Shown: positions 27,338 to 34,331 of the stretch, one piece after another
How the letters are laid out: every line of letters begins with the position of its first letter
Position numbering within the stretch: position 1 is the first letter of the stretch
From: an uncultured Flavobacteriaceae bacterium
GTDB taxonomy: Bacteria; Bacteroidota; Bacteroidia; Flavobacteriales; Flavobacteriaceae
Length of the DNA stretch: 34,331 bases
Assembly: GCA_937937185.1 (NCBI GenBank)
Contig: CALDCO010000089.1
Coordinates: 1 to 34,331, forward strand
Reading direction: 5' to 3'
The notes under the pieces: model-generated
What the model was told of the DNA's origin: nothing
Databases searched by the model: none
The model's input: only the letters and a program-made list of their open reading frames with translations
Program-made: the position numbers and the translations under genes

Positions 27338-27718
27338 ATGAATATTCCTTCAGAATTAAAATACACTAAAGACCACGAATGGGTTAGAATAAATGGCGAA
27401 GAACTCACCGTTGGTATTACCGATTTTGCCCAAAGTGAACTGGGAGATATCGTTTACGTAGAAGTAGAAACACTAGATGAAACCTTAAATGCAGATGAGG
27501 TTTTTGGAACTGTAGAAGCGGTAAAAACAGTATCTGATTTGTTTTTACCTGTTTCAGGAGAGATCATTGCTTTTAATGAGTTGCTTGAAGACGAACCCGA
27601 AAAAGTAAATACTGATCCCTATGGCGACGGATGGATGATAAAAATTAAAGCTTCAGACCTGTCTGAATTTGATAATTTACTTTCTGCCAATGATTATAAA
27701 GCCTTAATTAGTGCTTAA
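27338..27718 (+). CDS. gcvH: Glycine cleavage system H protein
   Basis: GcvH is the lipoyl-carrying shuttle of the glycine cleavage complex, passing the aminomethyl group between the P and T proteins. The 126-residue length is normal. The lipoylation site is Lys63 in FGTVEAVKTVSDLF. Other signatures are YTKDHEWVR near the N-terminus and NTDPYGDGWMIKI (about 91-103). It has its own promoter and overlaps the next gene by 8 nt, so translation of the two is coupled. The position directly after sprA is conserved in flavobacteria. Confidence 0.98.
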   Translation: MNIPSELKYTKDHEWVRINGEELTVGITDFAQSELGDIVYVEVETLDETLNADEVFGTVEAVKTVSDLFLPVSGEIIAFNELLEDEPEKVNTDPYGDGWMIKIKASDLSEFDNLLSANDYKALISA

Positions 27719-28079
27719 AAAAGGACTAGTAGTTGTTAGTAGCTTTTATAGTTTAGCATTAGCAATTTTAAGTTTAATAAATATTAATGGTAAACTTCCA
27801 CCAATAAAAAACAGTGATAAGTTATATCATGCCATCGCCTATTTTATTTTTACAGGCTTATGGTATTTTACTTTTTATTTTACATTTGAATTTAAAAAAA
27901 ATAAAGCATTAGCATTTGCTTTTATTGCTTCAGCTTCCTTTGGAATTATAATAGAAATTCTTCAAGGTATTCTCACTGAAAACAGAGAAAGTGATGTGTA
28001 TGATGTTATTGCCAATACGGTTGGAACCATTTTGGCATTATTAATGATGATTATAATAAAAAAAAGAGACGTTAAATAG
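27711..28079 (+). CDS. VanZ-like membrane protein
   Basis: This 122-residue integral membrane protein has about four hydrophobic segments (residues about 5-22, 42-60, 67-88 and 98-117). The NSDKLYHAIAYFIFTGL and FGIIIEILQGILTENRESDVYDVIANTVGT segments match VanZ-like proteins. The name comes from a teicoplanin-resistance gene; most family members, including this one, have no shown role in resistance. It starts with GTG inside the last codons of gcvH (8-nt overlap), where the upstream coding sequence leaves little room for another start. It is followed by tonB after 69 nt. Confidence 0.88.
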   Translation: MLKKGLVVVSSFYSLALAILSLININGKLPPIKNSDKLYHAIAYFIFTGLWYFTFYFTFEFKKNKALAFAFIASASFGIIIEILQGILTENRESDVYDVIANTVGTILALLMMIIIKKRDVK

Positions 28080-28088
28080 TAATAACAC

Positions 28089-28120
28089 TTGTTAAATTCA
28101 CTAAAAAATAGTTATTTTAG
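28089..28120 (+). promoter_or_regulatory. Possible promoter for first tonB gene
   Basis: TTG at 28089-28091 and TATTTTAG at 28113-28120 (7 of 8 to the TAnnTTTG pattern in register) are 21 nt apart and end 28 nt before the start codon. This is a partial match only. Confidence 0.35.
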
Positions 28121-28148
28121 CGAATCAAGTAAATAAAATTTTCGAGAT

Positions 28149-28871
28149 ATGGAGCCAAAGAAGAATCCCAAATCAAATGTAGGACGGAACAGTTCTTTAT
28201 ATTTTGCTGTAGGTTTAGCATTAATGTTGTTTTTAACTTATTATGCTATAAATTATAAAACCTACGACAAACAAGCGATCGATATAGGGCAACTTAATTT
28301 AGATGATGAGTTGGAGGAAGAAGTGCCAATTACTGAGCAATTAGTAACACCGCCACCACCGCCACCGCCACCACCTGCAGCTCCAGAAATTATTGAAGTT
28401 GTTGAAGATGAAGAAGAGGTTGAAGAAACAGTAATAGAATCTACAGAAACGACGCAAGAAGAAGAAATTGTTGAGGTTGAAGAGGTTGAAGTAGAGGAAG
28501 TGGAAGAAGATGTTGAAGTTGCTTTCGCGGTTATTGAAAACGTACCTGTTTTTCCAGGTTGTGAAGGCGGCGATAATAATGCCAAGAAAAAATGTATGAA
28601 CAACAAAATCAAGAAATTTGTTGGTAAAAAATTTAACACAGATTTGGCCTCAGATTTAGGTTTATCGGGGGTACAAAAAATTAGTGTCTTCTTCAAAATA
28701 GATAAAACAGGAGATATTGTAGATATTAAAGCCAGAGCGCCGCACCCAAGATTAGAGGCAGAAGCAAAACGTATTACAAACCTGTTACCAAAAATGAAAC
28801 CAGGTAGACAACGTGGAAAAGCGGTAAGAGTACCTTATTACTTACCTATTAAATTCCAAGTACAAGACTAA
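28149..28871 (+). CDS. tonB: Energy transducer TonB (acidic linker)
   Basis: TonB links the inner-membrane ExbBD motor to outer-membrane receptors. The 240 residues show a short cytoplasmic N-terminus, one membrane anchor (about 17-34), a nine-proline run near 68-76, an extremely acidic linker (about 83-124, almost all Glu/Val/Asp) and a C-terminal TonB domain (about 130-240). That domain opens with the flavobacterial PVFPGCE motif; Cys138 and Cys149 could form a disulfide. The segment VFFKIDKTGDIVDIKARAPH is the beta-alpha core and FQVQD the last strand. No exbB or exbD gene lies nearby. A strong terminator follows. It is a paralogue of the next gene. Confidence 0.93.
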   Translation: MEPKKNPKSNVGRNSSLYFAVGLALMLFLTYYAINYKTYDKQAIDIGQLNLDDELEEEVPITEQLVTPPPPPPPPPAAPEIIEVVEDEEEVEETVIESTETTQEEEIVEVEEVEVEEVEEDVEVAFAVIENVPVFPGCEGGDNNAKKKCMNNKIKKFVGKKFNTDLASDLGLSGVQKISVFFKIDKTGDIVDIKARAPHPRLEAEAKRITNLLPKMKPGRQRGKAVRVPYYLPIKFQVQD

Positions 28872-28896
28872 ATTGTAAGACATTCATAATATAATT

Positions 28897-28928
28897 AAAA
28901 CCCCGTTGTAAACTTACAGCGGGGTTTT
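28897..28928 (+). terminator. Terminator after first tonB gene
   Basis: AAAACCCCGTTGTAA pairs with TTACAGCGGGGTTTT with a single G-U wobble and a short loop, then a T run. It is 25 nt past the stop codon, so the second tonB gene is probably transcribed separately. Confidence 0.9.
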
Positions 28929-28987
28929 TGGTTTTGGTATGCTTATTGTTATTTCTTCATAACATTAACATTTAAACATAAATTATT

Positions 28988-29794
28988 ATGAAACATTCAA
29001 ACGAAAGTCGCCATCTCGTTCGCCAAAACGAGACTGTTGCGCAAAAATCACAAAAGCACGATGTAAATTTACAAAAAAACTCAACACTGTATTTTCAGGT
29101 TGGGTTAATCGTATGTCTATTAGCCAGCTATGCGGGCTTAGAAATGCGTTTTGAAAAAACGATAGCTACTTATACAGATGATACTGTAATGCTAGAGGAA
29201 GATGCCGAGTTTGCTATGGGAACTTTTAAAGTTTATAAAGACCCAGAAGTAGAGGTAAAGCCTAGGGTTAAAAAACGAACGGCCATTATTAAGAACAAAA
29301 TTAAAGTTGTTGAAAACGATTATAAAGAATTAGATAATGCTTTAAAACTTGTTACAGAGGTGCCAACAGTAACTACTAAAACAATATTAAAAGAAGATGA
29401 TAAAGTTTTGGATATAGAGAAACCAGAAGTACCAGTGAGTATATTGGTGGTTCAAAAAGTACCAGTATATCCTGGTTGCGAGAGCGCAAAAAATAATGAT
29501 GAAAGAAGAAAATGCATGTCGCGTAAATTAACGAAGCATATTCAAAGAAAATTTGACTCAGATTTGGGCTCAGAACTAGGTTTATCTGGCGGTAAACACC
29601 AAATTTATGTTAGTTTTAAAATTAATAAACAAGGAGAAGTAGAAGTTTTAAGAACAAGAGCGCCGCACCCTCAATTAGAAAAAGAAGCGCATCGTGTCAT
29701 TTCAAAAGTACCAAAAATGCAACCTGGAATAAATGATAAAAAAGCAGTAGATGTATTATATACCGTGCCTATTAAATTTCAGGTAAACGATTAA
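28988..29794 (+). CDS. Energy transducer TonB paralogue (basic linker)
   Basis: This 268-residue paralogue of the preceding gene has a longer basic N-terminal tail (about 1-32), one membrane anchor (about 33-50), a linker and a TonB C-terminal domain (about 152-268). The linker lacks a proline run and contains a basic block (KPRVKKRTAIIKNKIKV, about 91-107), opposite in charge to that of its neighbour. The C-terminal domain aligns closely with the first TonB: PVYPGCE, then SDLGSELGLSG, VSFKINKQGEVEVL, RAPHPQLE and PIKFQVND. Cys164 and Cys176 match the neighbour's pair. Terminators on both sides point to its own transcript. A duplication followed by linker divergence is the simplest origin. 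Confidence 0.92.
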   Translation: MKHSNESRHLVRQNETVAQKSQKHDVNLQKNSTLYFQVGLIVCLLASYAGLEMRFEKTIATYTDDTVMLEEDAEFAMGTFKVYKDPEVEVKPRVKKRTAIIKNKIKVVENDYKELDNALKLVTEVPTVTTKTILKEDDKVLDIEKPEVPVSILVVQKVPVYPGCESAKNNDERRKCMSRKLTKHIQRKFDSDLGSELGLSGGKHQIYVSFKINKQGEVEVLRTRAPHPQLEKEAHRVISKVPKMQPGINDKKAVDVLYTVPIKFQVND

Positions 29795-29821
29795 GTATAT
29801 TATCGTATTCTAAAACAAAGA

Positions 29822-29849
29822 AAAGCCAGTATCGAATGATACTGGCTTT
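29822..29849 (+). terminator. Terminator after second tonB gene
   Basis: AAAGCCAGTATC pairs perfectly with GATACTGGCTTT around a GAAT loop, with A and T flanks, 28 nt past the stop codon. Confidence 0.9.
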
Positions 29850-29940
29850 GTATATTTCAGTAATAATAAAATTAAATGTATATTAGATTAGGTTTACGCC
29901 ATTTTAAATTAAAAACCAATGTTCGGTATAAGGATTTAGT

Positions 29941-30110
29941 TTGAAAAAGCCGTCAAATTGAGTGATTTTTCACAGTAAAACGAAGAAAAATCGTATAGAA
30001 ATTAGGCTTTTTATTTAAAATTTATTGGTCTTCGATACCATTTTCTATCGAATATCATTTAGATTGCTGGAAATTTTCTTATGTCGAACTCGCATTAAAA
30101 AAGTATCATA
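29941..30110. repeat. Probable degenerate dispersed intergenic repeat
   Basis: The stretch contains CCGTCAAATTGAGTGATTTT, then GATTTTTC/GAAAAATC arms (29964-29971, 29985-29992), TTCGATA/TATCGAA arms (30031-30037, 30046-30052) and a GTCGAACTCGCATTA end. This combination resembles a repeat often seen between genes in marine Flavobacteriaceae. It fills most of the gap before remB, where no gene is visible. The identification is from memory. Confidence 0.4.
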
Positions 30111-30125
30111 AAAAATACAACATTT

Positions 30126-32261
30126 ATGAGGTACTACATTTTAGGGATTTTACTTTGTTTTTTACAGCCAGCCTTGGCTCAAGAGACCAACCAATACGAG
30201 AAAAGTCCTATTTTTGAAGCCTGTGAAAATGAACCCCTTAAAACCCTTCAAAATTGTTTTTATAAAGAAGTTTATGCGTTGTTATTTAGTGAGTTTAAAA
30301 TGCCTCAAAGACTAATTGAGGAAAATTATAAAGGGATAATGGATGTGCTCTTTGAAGTGAATACAGAAGGTGAATTTAAAGAGATTTATACAGATACTAA
30401 TTATGAGGAGATAAAAACCGAAGTAAAGCGAGTCTTTAAAACCTTCCCTAAGGTAAAACCAGCCACTTATAATGGACAAAAAACATTTAAACAATATACT
30501 ATAAAACTGAGGTTGCCCTTACAAGAAATATGGCCTTCAACAGAAAACTTACCCGAGGTGAATAGTGATGATGAAAAGACGAAATCTAAAATTGAAATAG
30601 AATTAACGCAGCTTGAAAAAAATGCAAAAAAAGAATTCGATAAGGTTCAAAAAGGAATAAAACCCTATACTAACAAGGCTTTTAATAGTACATTAAACAT
30701 TCCTTTTACCCATGCCGATTATGCAAAATTCGACCGCTCTTTAAATGTAGTGGGCACTAATAGCCATACGGCTTCTAAACCATTCTTATACGAAGACATT
30801 TCTAATTATTATGATTTTAATGCCGTGAAAGAGGCCTTAATTAAAGACGCTGGAACTTGGGTAGAGAAAAAATTATGGAACGAACACTTAGTACAAATAG
30901 AAAGTAAAGATTACTGGTTTACGTTAGACCCTATTCTCGATTTGCAAGTAGGAAGGGACACCGATGCCGATTTTCGATTAACCTTTAATAATACTAGAGG
31001 GGTATATATACAAGGAGGTTTAGGGAAACAATTAAGCTTTTCTACTTCAATATACGAAAGTCAGGGGCGTTTTGCAGATTATTACAATCGCTATGCAGAA
31101 ACTCTAGCGCCTGCCGATTTTAGCCCGGCCATTATTCCTGGTAGAGGGATTGCAAAACGATTTAAAGAAAACGCGTTTGATTATCCGGTTGCAGAAGCAT
31201 ATTTATCCTACTCGCCAGCAAAATATTTAAATGTACAATTTGGGCATGGAAAGAATTTTATAGGCGACGGATACCGCTCTTTATTATTAAGCGATGTTGC
31301 CAGTCCGTCCCCATTCTTAAAACTAAATACAAAATTCTGGAAAATAAAATATACCAATACCTGGATGTGGCTAAAAGATGTAAGGCCAGAAGTTATAGAA
31401 GACGGAGCTTTTTTAACAAAATACATAGCCAATCATTATTTGAGCTGGAATGTAAACAAACGATTAAATATTGGTTTATTCGAATCTGTGATATGGCAAA
31501 ACAGTAACGATCGCGGGTTTGATATTAATTATTTAAACCCTATTATTTTCTATAGAGCTATTGAGTTTGAAACCGGTCAAGATGCTGGTAATGCTATTAT
31601 AGGCTTGTCTTCAAAATATAAGTATAATGACAATATTAACATATACGGGCAGTTTATTATTGACGAATTTTCACTTTCGGACATTACAGGAGGAGAAAAA
31701 AGTTGGAAGAATAAATTAGGGTTTCAGTTAGGCGCAAAATACTTTAATGCGTTTAAGGTGAAAGACCTTCAATTGCAAATGGAATATAATCAAGTTAGAC
31801 CGTATACCTATTCCCATAATACGATTGTACTTAACTATGCCCACAATAACCAATCGTTAGCCCATCTCTGGGGCGCAAATTTTAGAGAGTTGCTTTTAAT
31901 AGGGCGTTATAATTACAAGCGTTGGTTTGGAGAAGCTAAATTTATTACAGGGATTAGAGGGTTCGATTTTAATACGGATACCGATTCGTTTAGTTACGGC
32001 GGAGATGTTTTTGCCAGTGAACGCGATAGGCCATTTGAAACCGGTGTAGAAATTGGACAGGGGATAAAAACCAATACCTTTAATGCTACGCTTCAAGCGG
32101 GGTATTTAGTTAATCCAGCTTCTAATTTAAAAGTATTTACAAATATTAATTATCGCAATTTCGACCCAGAGGCTACCACAATCTCTACTTTTGTAAACAG
32201 TTCGATTTGGTTTAATTTTGGTGTAAGAACCGATTTGTTTAATTGGTATTTTGATTTGTGA
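30126..32261 (+). CDS. remB: RemB-like gliding protein: TonB-CTD-like N-terminus plus Wzi-type outer-membrane barrel
   Basis: This 711-residue outer-membrane protein has a signal peptide (about 1-18, CFLQPALA). Residues about 26-132 look like the TonB C-terminal domain of the two genes before it: SPIFEACE, a second Cys 11 residues on (Cys33, Cys44), then VLFEVNTEGEFKEIY, EVKRVFKTFPKVKPATYNG and a last strand ending in RLPL. A Lys/Glu-rich linker (about 145-175) follows. From about 185 to the end is a beta-barrel related to Wzi/capsule-assembly proteins (LNVQFGHGKNFIGDGYRSLL, YLNPIIFYRAIEFETG), ending FGVRTDLFNWYFDL. The overall layout fits proteins annotated as gliding motility protein RemB in flavobacteria. 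The exact role is unknown; the symbol rests on resemblance only. Confidence 0.75.
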   Translation: MRYYILGILLCFLQPALAQETNQYEKSPIFEACENEPLKTLQNCFYKEVYALLFSEFKMPQRLIEENYKGIMDVLFEVNTEGEFKEIYTDTNYEEIKTEVKRVFKTFPKVKPATYNGQKTFKQYTIKLRLPLQEIWPSTENLPEVNSDDEKTKSKIEIELTQLEKNAKKEFDKVQKGIKPYTNKAFNSTLNIPFTHADYAKFDRSLNVVGTNSHTASKPFLYEDISNYYDFNAVKEALIKDAGTWVEKKLWNEHLVQIESKDYWFTLDPILDLQVGRDTDADFRLTFNNTRGVYIQGGLGKQLSFSTSIYESQGRFADYYNRYAETLAPADFSPAIIPGRGIAKRFKENAFDYPVAEAYLSYSPAKYLNVQFGHGKNFIGDGYRSLLLSDVASPSPFLKLNTKFWKIKYTNTWMWLKDVRPEVIEDGAFLTKYIANHYLSWNVNKRLNIGLFESVIWQNSNDRGFDINYLNPIIFYRAIEFETGQDAGNAIIGLSSKYKYNDNINIYGQFIIDEFSLSDITGGEKSWKNKLGFQLGAKYFNAFKVKDLQLQMEYNQVRPYTYSHNTIVLNYAHNNQSLAHLWGANFRELLLIGRYNYKRWFGEAKFITGIRGFDFNTDTDSFSYGGDVFASERDRPFETGVEIGQGIKTNTFNATLQAGYLVNPASNLKVFTNINYRNFDPEATTISTFVNSSIWFNFGVRTDLFNWYFDL

Positions 32262-32297
32262 AAAAGTTTCATAAGCCTGTTTTGTGAAGTTTCACCA

Positions 32298-32332
32298 GAT
32301 AGCGCGGATTTGCACCTTAAATCCGCGCTATC
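32298..32332. repeat. Perfect GC-rich hairpin (14-bp stem) after remB
   Basis: GATAGCGCGGATTT pairs exactly with AAATCCGCGCTATC around a 7-nt loop. It is much richer in GC than its surroundings and has no T run after it, so it looks more like a REP-type element than a classical terminator, although it could still protect or end the remB transcript. Confidence 0.8.
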
Positions 32333-32378
32333 GTGGTAGTCATATAAAACTTAAAATATAAAGAAAAAATTAAGGCTA

Positions 32379-32399
32379 GCGCTCGTCTTTGACGAGTGC
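32379..32399. repeat. REP-like hairpin (GCGCTCGTC-TTT-GACGAGTGC)
   Basis: Nine-base arms pair with one G-U wobble around TTT, followed by AGTACGAGCAAGTTTGC. The style is that of short palindromes spread by RAYT-type REP transposases in Bacteroidota; no such transposase gene is in this window. Confidence 0.6.
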
Positions 32400-32509
32400 A
32401 GTACGAGCAAGTTTGCGTAACAAATTGAAAAAGAAAAGCTTTTACATATAGTAATAAAGAAGCTTTTTTAATATTTATAATGAAAGTTATGTTCTTACAC
32501 TTACCGCCC

Positions 32510-32528
32510 CACTCGTTGCAAACGAGTG
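32510..32528. repeat. REP-like hairpin (CACTCGTT-GCA-AACGAGTG)
   Basis: Perfect 8-bp arms around GCA, sharing the CTCGT/ACGAG core with the hairpin 110 nt upstream. The duplicated remB segment begins 11 nt after it. Confidence 0.6.
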
Positions 32529-32538
32529 ATAGCGAGGG

Positions 32539-32587
32539 GGTACTACATTTTGGGGATTTTACTTTGTTTTTTACAGCCAGCCTTGGC
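32539..32587 (+). repeat. 49-bp partial copy of remB 5' coding sequence
   Basis: Positions 32539-32587 match 30130-30178 at 48 of 49 bases (A to G at 32552), in the same orientation. The source encodes YYILGILLCFLQPALA, the RemB signal peptide. In the copy this frame can begin at a GTG (32526) and runs only to about 41 codons. The plus-strand ORF track entry at 32480-32683 reads the copy in another frame and is not a gene. Confidence 0.92.
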
Positions 32588-32694
32588 GCGAAGCTTGTTT
32601 ATATCGCTTCTAGGATCGTCTATATTACTAAAAATAGACTTTTATCCCTAAAACCTAGGTGGAAAAGTGTGAGTTTGCCCTGAAGTAATAACCT

Positions 32695-34331
32695 CTATTT
32701 TTTTATTAAACGTTTATTCACTTCTCTATCGCTTATTTTTATCTTAATAAAATAAATACCCTTATTATAATTCTCGAAATTGATTTGTTTTAAATTATTT
32801 TTCTTATTGAGTAATAATTGACCAGTTACATTAAATAAAGATACACTTTCAATTGCTGCATTATTTTCTGTTTTAATAGTTAAAATATTTCTAACAGGAT
32901 TTGGATATAAAACAACTGTTTGATTAAGTAAATTATGTTCGGTAATATCCAATGTATTTACTATTTCTGTCTCTACACTATTGGTTACTATTGCTGCATT
33001 GAAATCGAAATAGATATTAGCTGAATTACCATTTATTATGTCTCCTATCCCAACTCCGCTTTTAGGTTTAATTTTAAAGGCTATAAAGCCAATACTACCA
33101 GCATCATCATCTTGCATAGCTGGAAGATTGATACCTTCAAAAGAAAATTCTAAAAAATCACCATTAATAGATCTAAAACTGTAAGGATGACTAGAAGAAA
33201 CAGGTCGCAATGTTCCCCAGTCTAAATTATTAGTTAAATTATCTGTAATTACCACATTTATGGCACTAGCCGTTCCTGTATTTTGAAAACGTATAATATA
33301 GTCTAAATAGTTTCCTGCCTCTTCTAATCTAATTTCATCGCCTTGTAACACAAGTTTATCATTAGGATCGTAAGAATTTACTACTATTTGCTCTAAATTA
33401 AATATATTATCGTTAGGATATGCATCTCCAACGGTTGGATTTATAACTGCTGTAAAATTTAAAACGTCATCGCTATTTACTATTGGTGGTGGAAACGTAT
33501 TCATCTCAATATTAATCGTTTTAATTTCAAAAGGCTGTAAATTAGTGTAATTAAAGATTATTGTATTTGATGAGCTACTAGTCTCATTAGGTACAGCATT
33601 TACAAAATTTTGAAAAGCACTATCAAATGTAAGTGTAATATCTCCACTTACTGGCAGTACACCTCTATTTTCATAAACCAATTGGTAGTTAGTATTAAAA
33701 CCAGGACGCGCTTCTCTTAATGGTAGTAAAGTAATATTTACATCGTTAATATTTTGATTAGGATTAATACAAAAATCTGCTGTTTCTGTATTACCAAAAC
33801 TTGTAAAAGTATCTATAATTGAAGCTGGATTAGTTGTTATATAACTTGGCATATTTTGGATTGAAGTTTCATAAGTATTCTCTACAACATCCATAGCATA
33901 AAAACCGGAACTATTCGTAAATGTTCCAAATTCGTTAGTCCCATCTGTAGTTTTTACAAGTTGGTTAGCCAAAATAATATCGCTTGGATCGCAACCGTTA
34001 CTTTCGTCGTCGTAAGTTAATGTTCCCTGAAGAGTGTTGTAGTTAACATTTGTTACACTACAATCTTCTGTAAAAACTATTTGTGGATCTATCTCTTTAA
34101 AATTCACAATAGCATAATCTACATTGTCTACACATATAGTTTCAAGGTTTGGATTATTTTTAATTTCAAAAATAGGAAATAACCCAAACTCATCTCCAGA
34201 ATTAGTAACAACCAGAATAGATGACTCATTGAATATAGTATTATTAGTATTTTTTAAATTAACACTTTCAAGATGAATATTATCTTTAATATTTATCTGA
34301 AAGAGATATTGATTATTTATAAGATTTATAT
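32695..34331 (-). CDS. T9SS type A cargo protein, DUF7619-like, 5' end outside window
   Basis: The ORF track begins at an internal GTG (34107), but the frame stays open to the window edge and reads LRR-like sequence (LETICVDNVDYAIVNF), so the gene is partial and starts beyond 34331. The order in the visible part is: tail of leucine-rich-like repeats; a carboxypeptidase-regulatory-like module (about 24-115 of the tracked ORF: GTFTNSSGFYAMDV); beta modules; a DUF11/DUF7619-like domain (NSYDPNDKLVLQGDEI, YLDYIIRFQNTGTASAINVV, NGNSANIYFDFNAAIVTN); and a type A T9SS sorting domain (YPNPVRNILTI, LFNVTGQLL, YNKGIYFIKI). It is therefore exported by the T9SS to the cell surface, probably as an adhesin or binding protein. 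No terminator with a T run is seen in the 430 nt beyond its stop. Confidence 0.9.
   Translation of the reverse strand, partial: INLINNQYLFQINIKDNIHLESVNLKNTNNTIFNESSILVVTNSGDEFGLFPIFEIKNNPNLETICVDNVDYAIVNFKEIDPQIVFTEDCSVTNVNYNTLQGTLTYDDESNGCDPSDIILANQLVKTTDGTNEFGTFTNSSGFYAMDVVENTYETSIQNMPSYITTNPASIIDTFTSFGNTETADFCINPNQNINDVNITLLPLREARPGFNTNYQLVYENRGVLPVSGDITLTFDSAFQNFVNAVPNETSSSSNTIIFNYTNLQPFEIKTINIEMNTFPPPIVNSDDVLNFTAVINPTVGDAYPNDNIFNLEQIVVNSYDPNDKLVLQGDEIRLEEAGNYLDYIIRFQNTGTASAINVVITDNLTNNLDWGTLRPVSSSHPYSFRSINGDFLEFSFEGINLPAMQDDDAGSIGFIAFKIKPKSGVGIGDIINGNSANIYFDFNAAIVTNSVETEIVNTLDITEHNLLNQTVVLYPNPVRNILTIKTENNAAIESVSLFNVTGQLLLNKKNNLKQINFENYNKGIYFIKIKISDREVNKRLIKK

Noticed and set aside
28262-28696. 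144-codon minus-strand ORF rich in Ser, Thr and Gly
   Set aside because: It is antisense to the Pro run and Glu-rich linker of the first TonB; GAA/GAG repeats read backwards give Ser/Thr repeats.
32480-32683. 67-codon plus-strand ORF after remB
   Set aside because: It runs through a REP-like hairpin and the out-of-frame copy of the remB signal-peptide sequence; there is no independent sign of a gene.
1-34331. CRISPR arrays, tRNA or rRNA genes, integrase or phage genes
   Set aside because: I looked for spaced direct repeats, cloverleaf-like sequences and phage or integrase motifs in all gene gaps and saw none; the only mobile-element traces are the transposase remnant and REP-like repeats.

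Overview
The window is a low-GC chromosomal segment from a member of Bacteroidota, almost certainly family Flavobacteriaceae. The evidence is the gliding/type IX secretion (T9SS) gene sprA in the order ruvA-sprA-gcvH, a RemB-like gliding protein, three T9SS cargo proteins with type A or type B (CHU_C) sorting domains, TonB proteins of the flavobacterial 'PGCE...C' type, promoters resembling the Bacteroidota TTTG-N19-TAnnTTTG consensus, and little Shine-Dalgarno signal. I cannot name a genus or species from the sequence alone.

Layout. 1-630: a decayed, frameshifted transposase remnant, a long near-perfect palindrome and a terminator. 630-3903 (minus): a surface-type lipoprotein with two RskA-like repeats, then aconitase. 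4443-7544 (plus): a large secreted M36 (fungalysin) metalloprotease with a T9SS type A tail, followed by a strong terminator and about 500 nt without a confident gene; a 48-codon minus-strand frame and sorting-domain-like debris lie here. 8114-12620 (minus): a 1337-aa T9SS type B adhesin-like protein with CUB-like, PKD and P domains, preceded by a small unknown secreted protein. 12744-16849 (plus): housekeeping genes folE, cysS, yidD, lgt and a DUF192 lipoprotein. 17055-28871 (plus): maeB, ruvA, sprA (2401 codons, TTG start), gcvH, a VanZ-like membrane protein and a TonB. 28988-32261 (plus): a second TonB and a RemB/Wzi-like outer-membrane barrel whose N-terminus resembles the TonB C-terminal domain. 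32262-32694: an intergenic mosaic of REP-like hairpins that includes a 49-bp copy of the remB signal-peptide coding sequence. 32695-end (minus): a T9SS type A cargo protein (DUF7619-like), cut by the window edge.

How the genes fit together. SprA is the outer-membrane translocon of the T9SS, which would export the three cargo proteins encoded here. Lgt supplies the lipid modification for lipoproteins such as the two seen here. The TonB proteins would energise outer-membrane receptors. RemB-like proteins are linked to gliding. The rest (aconitase, malic enzyme, GcvH, FolE, CysS, RuvA, YidD) is core metabolism, translation, repair and membrane biogenesis.

Most of the window is ordinary flavobacterial core genome. 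The parts most worth a second look are the run of three adjacent genes sharing a cysteine-paired TonB-CTD-like domain, the last fused to a barrel; the duplicated remB 5' segment inside a REP-like array; and the unannotated minus-strand reading frame at 7938-8084.
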